Below are positions 28,396-37,340 of a stretch of 64,000 nt of DNA, piece after piece. Position 1 is the first letter of the stretch. Each line of letters begins with the position of its first letter. The notes under the pieces are model-generated. The model saw nothing but the letters and a program-made list of their open reading frames with translations, made no database searches and was not told the origin of the DNA. Origin of the DNA: Leucobacter edaphi (GTDB taxonomy: Bacteria > Actinomycetota > Actinomycetes > Actinomycetales > Microbacteriaceae); NCBI RefSeq assembly GCF_016522535.1, contig NZ_JAEHOI010000009.1, positions 124,001 to 188,000 on the forward strand, read 5' to 3'. The position numbers and the translations under genes were made by a program.

Positions 28396-28872
28396 CTACG
28401 CCGCCTCGATGAGGGCGGTCGCGATCACGGCGACCCCCTCGCCGCGGCCCGTGAAACCGAGCCGATCCGTCGTCGTCGCGGAGAGCGACACCGGCGCGCC
28501 CACGAGCGCGGTCAGCAGTTTCTGCGCCTCATCCCTGCGCGCCGAGAACCGCGGTCGATTGCCCACGATCTGCGCGGAGACGTTGACGGGCCGCCACCCG
28601 TGCTCTGCGAGCCGCGCGAGCGCCTGCGTGACGAAACCCGTGCTGGCCGCGCCGGCGGTCCCGGCCTCGTCGATGCCGACCAGGCCGCCGATGTCGCCGA
28701 GGCCCGCGGCCGCGAGGAGCGCGTCCACGATGGCGTGGCAGACCGCGTCGCCGTCGCTGTGCCCCGAGAGCCCCGGCTCGCCCGGCCACTCGAGGCCGGC
28801 CAGCCAGAGCGGTGCTTCGGGGTCGTAGGCGTGCACGTCGACGCCGGTGCCGACGCGGATCATCGCGCTCAT
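28396..28872 (-). CDS. ispF: 2-C-methyl-D-erythritol 2,4-cyclodiphosphate synthase
   Basis: Fifth step of the MEP isoprenoid pathway, forming the cyclodiphosphate. 158 residues with the metal-binding DVH near residue 12 and the GHSDGDAVCHAIVDALLAA segment, plus the C-terminal CDP-binding TTTDRLGFTGRGEGVAV. It overlaps the end of ispD as ATGA, so the two are coupled. Confidence 0.96.
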   Translation of the reverse strand: MSAMIRVGTGVDVHAYDPEAPLWLAGLEWPGEPGLSGHSDGDAVCHAIVDALLAAAGLGDIGGLVGIDEAGTAGAASTGFVTQALARLAEHGWRPVNVSAQIVGNRPRFSARRDEAQKLLTALVGAPVSLSATTTDRLGFTGRGEGVAVIATALIEAA

Positions 28873-29651
28873 CGTTCGCCTCCCCGTCGCTCAGATGCGA
28901 TCCAGTTCTCGAGCAGGATCAGGTCTTCCGCAGTAGTGAGTTTGTGCGCTCTCGCCTCGCCCGAGACGATCCGGACCCGGCCGCCCGCGCGCTGCACGAC
29001 CTCGGCGTCGTCGGTGGGGAGCTCCGCGTGGAGCGCGGCGGTCGCGTGCGCGGAGTCGAGCTGTTCGCGCGGGAAACCCTGCGGCGTCTGCACCGCGACG
29101 AGGGGCGCCCGGTCGACGGTCTCGTGGACCACCCCTTGCGCGTCGACGCGCTTCAGCGTGTCGGCGACGGGGAGTGCGGGCACGACGGCATCGCCCGTGC
29201 GATGCACCTCCGCCGCGACGCGCTCGAACAGCTCACGGCTCGCGAGCGGGCGTGCGGCGTCGTGCACGAGCACCGTGTCGACCGTGTCGGCGAGGGCTGC
29301 GAGGCCGAAGCGCACCGACTCGTGGCGTTCCCTGCCGCCGTGGACGACTGACACTTCCCACCCCGAGCCCTCCGGGGCCACGGCGTCGATGATCTCGAGC
29401 GTCTCGGCTGCGCATTCCTCGGGGACCACGACGGCGAGGTGGCCGGCGTGCGGGAGGGCGATGACGGTCCGGATCCCGCGCTCCACGAGGGTCTCGTCCG
29501 CGAGCTCGACGAACGCCTTCGGGCGGCCGGCTCCGAGCCGCTCGCCACGTCCCGCCGCGACGAGGACCACCCCGAGCGAGGGGAGGGAATGGGGGGCGGC
29601 GGCGTCGGGGACCGAGCCGCGCGCGGTGCCGGATCCGGAATTGCTGCTCAT
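28869..29651 (-). CDS. ispD: 2-C-methyl-D-erythritol 4-phosphate cytidylyltransferase
   Basis: Third MEP step, CTP-dependent. 260 residues with a ~20-residue Ser/Ala-rich lead, the nucleotide motif VLVAAGRGERLGAGRPKAF and VLVHDAARPL. The ATG at 29651 has TACGCT six bases upstream, so this operon (ispD-ispF) is probably leaderless; the longer open frame is not needed. Confidence 0.95.
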   Translation of the reverse strand: MSSNSGSGTARGSVPDAAAPHSLPSLGVVLVAAGRGERLGAGRPKAFVELADETLVERGIRTVIALPHAGHLAVVVPEECAAETLEIIDAVAPEGSGWEVSVVHGGRERHESVRFGLAALADTVDTVLVHDAARPLASRELFERVAAEVHRTGDAVVPALPVADTLKRVDAQGVVHETVDRAPLVAVQTPQGFPREQLDSAHATAALHAELPTDDAEVVQRAGGRVRIVSGEARAHKLTTAEDLILLENWIASERRGGER

Positions 29652-29657
29652 GCGGCC

Positions 29658-29663
29658 AGCGTA
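29658..29663 (-). promoter_or_regulatory. -10 element, leaderless ispD
   Basis: TACGCT on the minus strand ends six bases before the ATG at 29651. Confidence 0.5.
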
Positions 29664-29716
29664 CCCGCCGGCGCCTGCGCGCCGCGGCCCAGGGGCGGTG
29701 AAGTGTCCGGAAACAG

Positions 29717-29749
29717 CAGAGCGCCCCGTCGCAGTGACGGGGCGCTCTG
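29717..29749 (-). terminator. Terminator downstream of carD
   Basis: A perfect 14-bp stem (29717-29730 with 29736-29749) and a GCAGT loop, just after the carD stop in its direction of transcription and before ispD. Confidence 0.75.
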
Positions 29750-29779
29750 GGAGAACGTGCGGCGCGGGGCCTCGCTCGA

Positions 29780-30265
29780 TCAGGAGGCGAGCACCTGATC
29801 CAGCACCTCGGAGGCCTTCTCTTCGTCGGTCTTCTCGGCGAGCGCGAGCTCGGACACGAGGATCTGACGCGCCTTGGCGAGCATGCGCTTCTCGCCGGCG
29901 GAGAGCGAACGGACCTCCTGGTCGCGGCGCCACAGGTCGCGGACAACCTCGGACACCTTGATCACATCGCCAGAGGCGAGCTTCTCGAGGTTCGCCTTGT
30001 ACCGGCGTGACCAGTTGGTGGGCTCCTCCGTGAACGGGGCGCGCAGCACCTCGAACACGCGCTCGAGACCCTCCTGGTCGATCACGTCGCGCACGCCGAC
30101 AAGATCGCAGTTCTCAGCGGGCACCTCGATCGTCAGATCACCCTGGTTGACCTGAAGCTTCAAGAACAGCTTCTCTTCGCCGCCAAGCTTGCGCTTCTTG
30201 ACCTCGATGATCTTCGCGGCACCGTGGTGGGGATAGACGACGGTCTCTCCGACCTCAAATTGCAT
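29780..30265 (-). CDS. carD: RNA polymerase-binding transcription factor CarD
   Basis: Stabilises the open promoter complex at rRNA and other promoters. 161 residues. The N-terminal RNA-polymerase-interacting domain ([18 protein letters not shown], then EKLFLKLQV) is followed by the helical DNA-binding domain with the conserved wedge Trp W85 in TNWSRRYK. The ATG start is preceded by AAAGGAG. An extended -10 (TGGTATTCT) lies upstream on the minus strand near 30292-30300. The neighbour on the other side is an LpqE-like lipoprotein, as in mycobacteria. Confidence 0.96.
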   Translation of the reverse strand: MQFEVGETVVYPHHGAAKIIEVKKRKLGGEEKLFLKLQVNQGDLTIEVPAENCDLVGVRDVIDQEGLERVFEVLRAPFTEEPTNWSRRYKANLEKLASGDVIKVSEVVRDLWRRDQEVRSLSAGEKRMLAKARQILVSELALAEKTDEEKASEVLDQVLAS

Positions 30266-30319
30266 GGAGCGACTCCTTTACAGTCCAACCACTAGAATAC
30301 CACATTCCCCGACACGGAG

Positions 30320-30333
30320 TTAGGGTACCCTAA
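30320..30333. promoter_or_regulatory. Perfect 14-bp palindrome, operator candidate
   Basis: TTAGGGTACCCTAA lies between the divergent carD and LpqE-like genes. It is placed where a dimeric regulator could affect one or both promoters. The regulator is unknown. Confidence 0.5.
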
Positions 30334-30433
30334 GCTGCGTACATGCTGAGAAGGCGGATATGATCGGTTACGACCTGTGCCCCGCGAACGCGAGGACGGT
30401 CACACGAATCGATACTCGGCTCGGAGGACTACT

Positions 30434-31012
30434 TTGAAGATTCGGATCGCCGCAACCGTCGCCATCGCAGCGGCAATCGGGCTCGGAGCGACCGGCTGCG
30501 GCCTCGTCGCGCCGCAGAGCACGCTCGAGGTATACGCACCGAGCGACGGCGTCGACGTCTCCATGACGGGGGTCGACCTGCGCAACGTCATGCTCATCGC
30601 CGATGAGTCTGGCGAGAACTTCAACGTCGTCTTCGGCGCGGTCAACCGCACCGGCAAGCCGGCGAAGCTCACGATCAACTTCGCGGGCGAGGGATCCGAC
30701 ACGGCGAGCGCCGATTTCACCCTGCCCACCGGCAACACCCTCTTCGGCAACCCCGAAGGCGAAGAGGCCCCAGTGCTCGTGAACCTCCCCGGCCTGAAGG
30801 TCGGATCGACCATCAAGGCCTACTTCCAGGTGCCCGGCGCCGATGAGAAGAACCACAACGTGACCGTGCTCGACGGCACGCTCAAGGAGTACCAGGACTA
30901 CGTGCTCCCGATCGACTTCACGAAGGCCGACGAGAAGCCCTCCGCGGTCAAGCAGGAGACCGCGGACGAGAAGGCCTCCGAGTCCACGATCAACGACGAC
31001 CAGCAGCCGTAA
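30434..31012 (+). CDS. LpqE-like lipoprotein
   Basis: 192 residues from the TTG at 30434 (GGAGGA six bases upstream). A signal peptide with a lipobox-like GATGC near residue 21 precedes a single beta-rich domain (VDLRNVMLIADESGENFNVV, NRTGKPAKLTINF, VGSTIKAYFQ) and an acidic/Lys-rich tail. Position next to carD and overall layout match mycobacterial LpqE, a surface lipoprotein of unknown function. The longer open frame upstream would hide the signal peptide, so it is rejected. Confidence 0.75.
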   Translation: MKIRIAATVAIAAAIGLGATGCGLVAPQSTLEVYAPSDGVDVSMTGVDLRNVMLIADESGENFNVVFGAVNRTGKPAKLTINFAGEGSDTASADFTLPTGNTLFGNPEGEEAPVLVNLPGLKVGSTIKAYFQVPGADEKNHNVTVLDGTLKEYQDYVLPIDFTKADEKPSAVKQETADEKASESTINDDQQP

Positions 31013-31055
31013 GTCGCAGCGGATCCGCCCCACAGCGAGTCCGCGCAACTCCGGC

Positions 31056-31105
31056 AACGCGAACGGACCCCGTCAGCCCTCAGGGCGACGGGGTCCGTTC
31101 GCGTT
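31056..31105. terminator. Bidirectional terminator, lipoprotein / regX3
   Basis: A perfect 19-bp stem (31056-31074 with 31087-31105), with GCCCT/AGGGC complementarity in the loop. It lies between convergent genes. Confidence 0.8.
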
Positions 31106-31184
31106 CACGGGCGCGATCCAGGCACTGACCCTGCGCGAGCAGGGAGGGGCCAGATGGCGCAGGACGCCCGCGATTCCTTGCGGA

Positions 31185-31880
31185 TCAGCCGAAACGGTAC
31201 CCGACCCCGCGGACGGTGGAGATGAGCTGCGGCTTCGACGGCTCCTCCTCGATCCGCGCCCGGATCCGCTTGATGTGCACGTCGAGCGTCTTCGTATCGC
31301 CGTAGTAGTTGCTGCCCCACACGCGATCGATGAGCTGCCCGCGCGTGAGCACTCGCCCGGCGTGCCGCATGAGCATCTCGAGGAGCTCGAACTCGCGCAG
31401 CGGCATCTGGATCTCCTCGCCGCGCACCTCGACCGAGTGGCGCTCGGAGTCCAGCCGGACGCCGAGCTCGTCGAGCACCAGGACTTCCTGATCGTCGACG
31501 CGCTCCTCGTCGACGGAACCCGAGCGTCGAAGCGCCGCCCGGACCCTGGCGAGGAGCTCACGCGTCGAGTAGGGCTTCGTGATGTAGTCGTCCGCGCCGA
31601 GTTCGAGACCCACGACGATGTCGATCTCGCTGTCCTTCGCGGTCAGCATGATGATCGGGACCTGCGAGCTCTGCCTGATCGTGCGGCAGACCTCGGTTCC
31701 CGGCAGGCTCGGAAGCATCAGGTCGAGGAGCACGAGGTCGGGCTGCGCAGCGGCGAACGTGGTCACTGCGGCGGCGCCGTCGGCGACGACGGTGACCCGG
31801 TAGCCCTCGCGTTCGAGCAGGAACGACAGGGGACGCGAGATCGACTCCTCGTCCTCCACGAGCAGAATGTGCTGTGCCAT
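31185..31880 (-). CDS. regX3: Phosphate-responsive response regulator RegX3 (OmpR/PhoB family)
   Basis: 231 residues. The receiver domain has the acidic pocket VEDEES, phosphoacceptor D53 in LVLLDLMLP and K102 in ITKPYS. The C-terminal winged helix (LREFELLEMLMRHAGRVLTRGQLIDRVWG, VRGVGYRFG) is PhoB-type. The ATG overlaps the senX3 stop (TAATG). Pairing with SenX3 and PhoU makes phosphate control very likely, with a PHO-box array just upstream of the operon. Confidence 0.92.
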   Translation of the reverse strand: MAQHILLVEDEESISRPLSFLLEREGYRVTVVADGAAAVTTFAAAQPDLVLLDLMLPSLPGTEVCRTIRQSSQVPIIMLTAKDSEIDIVVGLELGADDYITKPYSTRELLARVRAALRRSGSVDEERVDDQEVLVLDELGVRLDSERHSVEVRGEEIQMPLREFELLEMLMRHAGRVLTRGQLIDRVWGSNYYGDTKTLDVHIKRIRARIEEEPSKPQLISTVRGVGYRFG

Positions 31881-33214
31881 TAGCGGGTTCCCTTCTGGAA
31901 GTCCGGTGTCGAGAGGATGTTGACGGCCGCTGGATCGCCTGCCGTGGTGGATTCTGAGGACCTGGTCGGCTTCTCCGCGCGGGACTTGGCCGCGCGGGCG
32001 CTCTTCGCGGACTTCCCGCCCTTGCCCGACTTGCCCGCTTTGCCGTTCCTGCCGGATCGACCGCCGCGCGCCTCGTTCGGATCATCGCTGATCGGGAAGG
32101 TGAGCGTGAAACTCGAGCCGACGCCGAGCTGCGACCAGACATCGACGTCGCCGCCGTGGGCGCGCATGGTGTGCCTGGCGATGCTGAGGCCGAGTCCGGT
32201 GCCGCCGCTCTCGCCGCCGCGGGAGCGGGAGCCGTCGACCCGGTAGAAGCGCTCGAAGATGCGCGGCAGATGCTCGGGCGGGATGCCCTCGCCCTGATCG
32301 GTCACGGTGACGGTGAACGCGCGACGCTCGAAGTTCATGCCGACGCCAACGCGGCCGCCGTCGGGGGAGTAGCGGATCGCGTTGCTGAGCAGGTTCGCGA
32401 CGGCGGCGCCGAGCGAGGCCGGTCGGCCGGTGACGAGCGCGGGACGATCCTCGTCGCCCTCGTCGGTGACGACGAGCTCGACGCCGTGCTGCGCGGCGAA
32501 TGCTCGGTGCGACTCGACCTCGCCGCGCACGAGGTCTCGGATCGAGACCTCCTCGCGGTCCTCGGGTCGGAGCGTGGACTGCGCCTCGGAGAGCTGGATG
32601 ATGTCGCGGCTGAGCTCCCCGAGACGGCGCGACTCCTTCACCATGCTCTTGGCGAAGTCGCGCACGACCGTCGGATCATCCGCCGCCTGCTGGACGGCCT
32701 CCGCCAGGAGACCGATCGCGGCGATCGGGGTCTTCAGTTCGTGGCTGACGTTCGCGATGAAGTCCCTGCGCATCGCGTTTACCCGCTGTTCCTCTCCGAG
32801 GTCCTCCGCGAGGATGACCACGAAGCGGCGCTGGAGGCGCACGATGTGGATGCGGACCGTGTCGCTCGGGTCGCTCGGATCCGGCTCGTGGGTGTCGGGG
32901 ACGCCGGAGGTCATGACCCTGCGAATGCGCCCGAGGAACTCGGGATCCGTGAGCTGCTCGTCGGTGATGTGCCGTTCCTGCCGGGCCGTCGGATTCGCGT
33001 AGACGGGCGCGAGCGCGGCGTCCAGTACGACGGCGAACGTGTCGATCTCGTCGAGGATCGCGGTGGCCACCTCGGGGAGTTCGGGGCGCATTTCGGCGGA
33101 GCGGCGGCGGCCGGCGCGGCGGGCCCCCATGATCGCAAGGGTGACGGCGACTCCGATCACCACGCCCAGGGCCGTGGAGGCGAGCACGATGATGACCGGG
33201 TCCATGACTCTCAT
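31880..33214 (-). CDS. senX3: Phosphate-sensing histidine kinase SenX3
   Basis: About 444 residues. One clear N-terminal membrane helix (VIIVLASTALGVVIGVAVTLAIM), a PAS-like region, HisKA with the phosphoacceptor in FIANVSHELKTPIAAIG, and a HATPase domain (NLLSNAIRYSPDGG, DQGEGIPPEHL, GGTGLGLSIARH). The C-terminal ~60 residues are a Gly/Lys/Ser-rich tail absent from most SenX3. The start is not settled: ATG 33214 and ATG 33205 are both possible, as is a TTG at 33238. It is co-operonic with regX3 and divergent from phoU. Confidence 0.9.
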   Translation of the reverse strand: MRVMDPVIIVLASTALGVVIGVAVTLAIMGARRAGRRRSAEMRPELPEVATAILDEIDTFAVVLDAALAPVYANPTARQERHITDEQLTDPEFLGRIRRVMTSGVPDTHEPDPSDPSDTVRIHIVRLQRRFVVILAEDLGEEQRVNAMRRDFIANVSHELKTPIAAIGLLAEAVQQAADDPTVVRDFAKSMVKESRRLGELSRDIIQLSEAQSTLRPEDREEVSIRDLVRGEVESHRAFAAQHGVELVVTDEGDEDRPALVTGRPASLGAAVANLLSNAIRYSPDGGRVGVGMNFERRAFTVTVTDQGEGIPPEHLPRIFERFYRVDGSRSRGGESGGTGLGLSIARHTMRAHGGDVDVWSQLGVGSSFTLTFPISDDPNEARGGRSGRNGKAGKSGKGGKSAKSARAAKSRAEKPTRSSESTTAGDPAAVNILSTPDFQKGTR

Positions 33215-33246
33215 CGTAGATGGGGGGTGTCTGCGCAAACGGTAGT

Positions 33247-33290
33247 GTTCAACTGTTGTTCACCTGCTGGTGCGGCATGGTTCACAGCAG
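33247..33290. promoter_or_regulatory. PHO-box-like array, four 11-bp units
   Basis: Direct repeats in exact 11-bp phase begin at 33247, 33258, 33269 and 33280: GTTCAACTGTT, GTTCACCTGCT, a degenerate GGTGCGGCATG and GTTCACAGCAG. Actinobacterial PhoP/RegX3 sites are 11-bp direct repeats with a GTTCACC core. The array is placed to control senX3-regX3 and phoU. Confidence 0.7.
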
Positions 33291-33344
33291 CAGATCACAC
33301 TGGGTGAGTGCGCGTCAGCGCTGAACTACGGAAGGGAATACCGA

Positions 33345-33986
33345 ATGCGTGAGGTCTTTCAGCAGTCGCTGCGCGAGGTCCAAGACGGCCTCGTGAAGAT
33401 CGCCGAGCTCGTGGAGGTCGCGATCGATAATGCGACGACGGCGTTCGGCAGCTCCGACGTCGCTCTGGCGGAGCAGGTCATCGACGGGTCCGAGGCCGTT
33501 GAAGTACTGGTCGCCGAGCTCGATCAGCAGACGTTCGACATCCTTGCCAGGCAGCAGCCGGTCGCATCGGACCTGCGCCTGATGGTCGGCGCGCTCCGCA
33601 TGAGCGCCTCGCTCGAGCGGATGGCCGATCTCGCGCAGCACATTGCGCAGCTCGCCCGCTACCGCTACCCGGAGAGCGCCATCCCGAAGGGCCTGAAGAA
33701 GACCTTCGTCCGCATGGGCGCCCTCGACGTCGAGATGGCGGCGAAGGTCGTCGAACTGCTCCGCGATCAGGATCCGAACACGATCGACGAGATCCGCGAC
33801 CTCGACGACGATCTCGACGAGCTGCACGCCAAGGTGTTCGAGAAGGTGCTCAGCGACAAGCTCGCCGATAACCCCACCGGCGTTGTCGATGCGACGCTCG
33901 CGAGCCGCTACCACGAGCGCTTCGGCGATCACGCGGTGAGCGTGGCGAAGCAGATGGCCTTCTTCCTGCACGGCGTCGCCGAGTAA
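33345..33986 (+). CDS. phoU: Phosphate transport/signalling regulator PhoU
   Basis: 213 residues of the two-repeat helical PhoU fold, each repeat with a metal-binding acidic segment (DLRLMVGALRMSASLERMADLAQHIAQ and ATLASRYHERFGDHAVSVAKQ). It connects the Pst transporter with the sensor kinase, keeping signalling off when phosphate is ample. The ATG at 33345 follows GGAAGGGAA. Divergent from senX3; no pst genes in the window. Confidence 0.94.
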   Translation: MREVFQQSLREVQDGLVKIAELVEVAIDNATTAFGSSDVALAEQVIDGSEAVEVLVAELDQQTFDILARQQPVASDLRLMVGALRMSASLERMADLAQHIAQLARYRYPESAIPKGLKKTFVRMGALDVEMAAKVVELLRDQDPNTIDEIRDLDDDLDELHAKVFEKVLSDKLADNPTGVVDATLASRYHERFGDHAVSVAKQMAFFLHGVAE

Positions 33987-34024
33987 GGAAGCGCCGAACC
34001 CGGATCAGGATCCGGGACCGCCTC

Positions 34025-34078
34025 CCGAAGGGCCCGATCCCGCGCGTCGCTTACACGCCGCGGGACCGGGCCCTTCGG
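34025..34078 (+). terminator. Terminator downstream of phoU
   Basis: A 20-bp stem with one mismatch (34025-34044 with 34059-34078) and a 14-base loop, beginning 39 bases after the phoU stop. Confidence 0.75.
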
Positions 34079-34159
34079 CGTTCCCAGGGGGGACACGCCG
34101 CGCGGACGACTCGAGAGGGCCACGCCATCGTTCCCCGGGCCGGAGCCACCCGGATGACC

Positions 34160-34165
34160 TAGGCT
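34160..34165 (+). promoter_or_regulatory. -10 element, leaderless cysS
   Basis: TAGGCT ends six bases before the GTG at 34172. Confidence 0.5.
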
Positions 34166-34171
34166 TGGAGC

Positions 34172-35596
34172 GTGAAACAACGCCTCTACGACTCGCGCAC
34201 GCAGGCCGTCACCGACTTCGAGCCCCGGGAGCCCGGGAAGGTCGGGCTGTATGTCTGCGGACCCACCGTGCAGTCGTCGCCGCACATCGGCCACCTGCGC
34301 AGCGCCCTGGTCTACGACCAGATGCGGCGCTGGTTCGCTGCGACAGGGCACGACGTCACCCTGATCCGCAACGTCACCGACATCGATGACAAGATCCTCG
34401 AGCACGCCCGGCTGGCGCAGGAGCAGGGCTCGTCCGAGGAGTGGTGGGCGCTCGCGTACCGCGTCGAGCGGGAGTTCACCGAGGCCTACGACGCGCTGCG
34501 GGTGCTTCCGCCCGTCTACGAGCCGCGCGCCACGGCCAACGTTCCCGAGATGATCGCGCTGATCGAGACGCTTATCGAGCGAGGCCACGCCTACCAGGCC
34601 GGCGACGGCTCCGCGAGCGTGTACTTCGACACCGGGAGCTGGCCGGCATACGGCGAACTCACCAGGCAGAGCCGCGAGCAGATGGAGGACGCCCCGGACT
34701 CGGAGCCCGTTGGCAAGCGGGACCCGCGCGATTTCGCGCTGTGGAAGGCGCACCGCGACTCCGAGCCCGCCTCGGCGTCGTGGGAATCGCCGTGGGGTCG
34801 CGGCCGTCCCGGCTGGCACATCGAGTGCTCGGCGATGGCCACGCGCTACCTCGGCGAGGAGTTCGATATCCACGGCGGCGGACTCGACCTGCGCTTCCCA
34901 CACCACGAGAACGAGCTCGCGCAGTCACGCGCCGCCGGTCACGGGTTCGCGCGGCACTGGATCCACAACGGCCTCGTCAACACCGGCGGCCAGAAGATGT
35001 CGAAGTCGCTCGGAAACTCCCTGTTCGCAGCCGAATTGCTCGCGCAGGCGCGACCGATCGTGCTGCGCTACTTCCTGGGCTCGGCGCACTACCGCTCGGT
35101 GCTCGAGTACTCGGAGTCCTCGCTCGCCGAGGCGGCGGCGGCCTTCGACAGGATCGAGGGGTTCCTCGCGCGCGCGGCGGAGGCGCTGGGGGCCGAGCCG
35201 GAGCCCGGCGAACTGCCCGAGGAGTTCCGTGCCGCTATGCTTGACGACTTCGGGGTGCCGCAGGCCCTCGCCGCGGTGCATGGCACCGTGCGCGCGGGCA
35301 ACACCGCCCTCGAAGCCGGCGATCGCGCGGCGCTCGCGCTGCACGCCGGCGAGACCATCGCCATGCTCGACGTGCTGGGTATCAACCCGCTCGCGGCCGA
35401 GTGGGCCGGGGAGTCCGCCTCGGGGGATGGCTCGCGCGACGCGCTGGACGCCCTCGTGGGTGCGCTCGCCGCCGAGCGCGCGGAGGCGCGCGCGGCAAAG
35501 GACTTTGCACGGAGCGATGAGATCCGCGACCGATTGGCGGCCGCGGGCATCGCTCTGGAAGACACTTCGAACGGAACACGCTGGAGCCTGACATGA
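34172..35596 (+). CDS. cysS: Cysteinyl-tRNA synthetase
   Basis: Charges tRNA-Cys. 474 residues, class I: zinc/cysteine site CGPT at residue 29, HIGH at 38-41, the metal-binding HIECSAM and [14 protein letters not shown] segments and KMSKS in QKMSKSLGN. The MshC ligase is similar, but the DALR-type C-terminal domain and the rlmB partner fit CysS. The stop overlaps rlmB as ATGA. Confidence 0.95.
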   Translation: MKQRLYDSRTQAVTDFEPREPGKVGLYVCGPTVQSSPHIGHLRSALVYDQMRRWFAATGHDVTLIRNVTDIDDKILEHARLAQEQGSSEEWWALAYRVEREFTEAYDALRVLPPVYEPRATANVPEMIALIETLIERGHAYQAGDGSASVYFDTGSWPAYGELTRQSREQMEDAPDSEPVGKRDPRDFALWKAHRDSEPASASWESPWGRGRPGWHIECSAMATRYLGEEFDIHGGGLDLRFPHHENELAQSRAAGHGFARHWIHNGLVNTGGQKMSKSLGNSLFAAELLAQARPIVLRYFLGSAHYRSVLEYSESSLAEAAAAFDRIEGFLARAAEALGAEPEPGELPEEFRAAMLDDFGVPQALAAVHGTVRAGNTALEAGDRAALALHAGETIAMLDVLGINPLAAEWAGESASGDGSRDALDALVGALAAERAEARAAKDFARSDEIRDRLAAAGIALEDTSNGTRWSLT

Positions 35597-36591
35597 CGAA
35601 CAAGAAGAGCCGCACCGGAGCCGTGCGCAAGAAGGGCCTCGGCAAGGCCGTCGGCAGCGGCGGTCAGGGGCGTCAGGCGCTCGAGGGCCGCGGCCCGACG
35701 CCGAAGGCCGAGGATCGCGAGTATCACGCCGCCTACAAGGCCAAGAAGTCGCGCGAGCGCTACGAGGCCGCGAAGGAACGTCACGCGGCCCGAGGCGGCC
35801 GGGCCCCCGAGCGCGGCTCGCGCCCCCGCAAGAGCGACGACTCCGAGCTCGTGACCGGACGCAACGCCGTCCTCGAGGCGCTGCGCGCGCGCATTCCCGC
35901 GACCACGCTCTACATCGCGGCCCGCGTCGAGATGGACGACCGCATGCGCGAGATCCTGCGCCTCGCGACGAACCGGGGCACGCCCGTCCTCGAGGTCATG
36001 CGCCCCGAGCTCGACCGCATGACGGATCGCGACACGGTGCACCAGGGCGTCGTCCTCAAGGTGCCGCCCATGGAGTACGCGCACCCCATGGAAATGCTCG
36101 ATGAGATCGTCGACAGCGACGCGACCCCGCTCATGGTGGCCCTCGACGGGGTCACCGACCCGCGCAACCTGGGCGCCATCATCCGGTCCGTCGCGGCGTT
36201 CGGCGGCCAGGGCGTCATCGTCCCGCAGCGCCGCTCGGCCGCCCTCAACTCCGCGGCCTGGAAGACGTCCGCCGGGGCCGCTGCGCGGATCCCCGTCGCG
36301 ATGGCATCGAACCTCACGCAGACGATCAAGGAGTTCAAGAAGCAGGGCGTCTTCGTCGTCGGCCTCGATGGCGGCGGCGATGTGGAGCTGCCGGGCCTCG
36401 AGCTCGCGGATCGCCCGCTGCTCCTCGTCATCGGCAGCGAGGGCAAGGGGCTGTCGCGCCTCGTCACCGAGACCTGCGACGCGATCGTCTCGATCCCGAT
36501 CAGCTCGGCGACCGAGTCGCTCAACGCCGGTATCGCCGCGAGCGTCGCCCTCTACGAGGTGTCGAAGCTCCGCGCCGAGAACGGCGCCTGA
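35593..36591 (+). CDS. rlmB: 23S rRNA 2'-O-ribose methyltransferase RlmB (SpoU family)
   Basis: 332 residues. The basic, disordered first ~80 residues are typical of actinobacterial members. Then comes the substrate-binding domain ([14 protein letters not shown]) and the SPOUT knot with motifs [26 protein letters not shown] and [14 protein letters not shown]. It methylates a G in the peptidyl-transferase region; the exact site is inferred from the family. Confidence 0.92.
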   Translation: MTNKKSRTGAVRKKGLGKAVGSGGQGRQALEGRGPTPKAEDREYHAAYKAKKSRERYEAAKERHAARGGRAPERGSRPRKSDDSELVTGRNAVLEALRARIPATTLYIAARVEMDDRMREILRLATNRGTPVLEVMRPELDRMTDRDTVHQGVVLKVPPMEYAHPMEMLDEIVDSDATPLMVALDGVTDPRNLGAIIRSVAAFGGQGVIVPQRRSAALNSAAWKTSAGAAARIPVAMASNLTQTIKEFKKQGVFVVGLDGGGDVELPGLELADRPLLLVIGSEGKGLSRLVTETCDAIVSIPISSATESLNAGIAASVALYEVSKLRAENGA

Positions 36592-36595
36592 TCCG

Positions 36596-36636
36596 GTGAT
36601 GCGGCGGCCGGGCAGGACCCCTGGCCGCCGCATCAC
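36596..36636. terminator. Bidirectional terminator, rlmB / Rv3235-family gene
   Basis: A perfect 14-bp stem (36596-36609 with 36623-36636) right after the rlmB stop and overlapping the 3' end of the convergent gene. Confidence 0.75.
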
Positions 36637-37142
36637 AGCACCACGAGGTCGGTTGCGCGCCAGCGACCTCCGACCACTTCCAGGCGCAGCGCGACGGCCG
36701 TTGCGCGCGCCTCGGCGTGCAGCACCACGACCGCCTCGATGACCCCGCCGTCGCGCACCGCGTGCGCGCGCCCCGGCCGGGCGACCGTGCGCCGAGCGTC
36801 TCGGGTGAGCGTCCGCAACTCGGTTCGCGCCGCTCGCCGCTCGCGCAGTTGCTGCGCCACCCCGGTCGTGATCCACGGACCGAGCTGCGCGATCGCGCGC
36901 ACCCCCTCGAGCGCTTCGAACGCGATCAGCGCGAGCGTGCGCAGGGTGCCGGCCCCCGGAGGCTCGGGGAGAGGATCCTGAGCCTCCCAGGCCTCTGCGG
37001 GCTCCTGAGCATGCGCCCCGGCATCCGCCGCGTCTCCCGGATCCGGGGGAAGCGGCGGGACCGGCCTGAGCGGGGGAGGCGACGGTGCGAGGGGCGGCGG
37101 ATCCGCGACGGGGCGGAGGTGCGCGCGCAGAGCAGGTGGCAT
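36633..37142 (-). CDS. Rv3235-family (DUF6459-like) protein
   Basis: 169 residues from the ATG at 37142, which has CGAGGAG upstream on the minus strand. The first ~60 residues are Pro-rich. The C-terminal ~100 residues form the conserved domain (IAFEALEGVRAIAQLGPWIT, then RTELRTL, ending VGGRWRATDLVVL). The family is common in actinobacteria, often near secA; its function is unknown. Confidence 0.75.
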   Translation of the reverse strand: MPPALRAHLRPVADPPPLAPSPPPLRPVPPLPPDPGDAADAGAHAQEPAEAWEAQDPLPEPPGAGTLRTLALIAFEALEGVRAIAQLGPWITTGVAQQLRERRAARTELRTLTRDARRTVARPGRAHAVRDGGVIEAVVVLHAEARATAVALRLEVVGGRWRATDLVVL

Positions 37143-37328
37143 GACGATTCTCCTCGAGGGGCGATCGACCTGGGTGGCGATCCGGATGGCAAGCCGGGAG
37201 ATCAACACTATGGAGGAAGCTCCCAGGCTCGGGCGCGGAGCGGGCTGCTCAGGCTCCGCGAGACAGGTGGTTCGCGGTGCCTCAACCGTCCGCCTCGGCA
37301 TCTGCTCCGCGCGGCCTCATCAGTGCCT

Positions 37329-37334
37329 TAGGCT
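37329..37334 (+). promoter_or_regulatory. -10 element, leaderless pdtaS
   Basis: TAGGCT ends six bases before the GTG at 37341. Confidence 0.5.
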
Positions 37335-37340
37335 GGTCGC

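Noticed and set aside
30320-30333. Reading the palindrome TTAGGGTACCCTAA as a DtxR/IdeR box
   Set aside because: The half-sites are four bases apart instead of nine and the central TAGGCTA core is missing.
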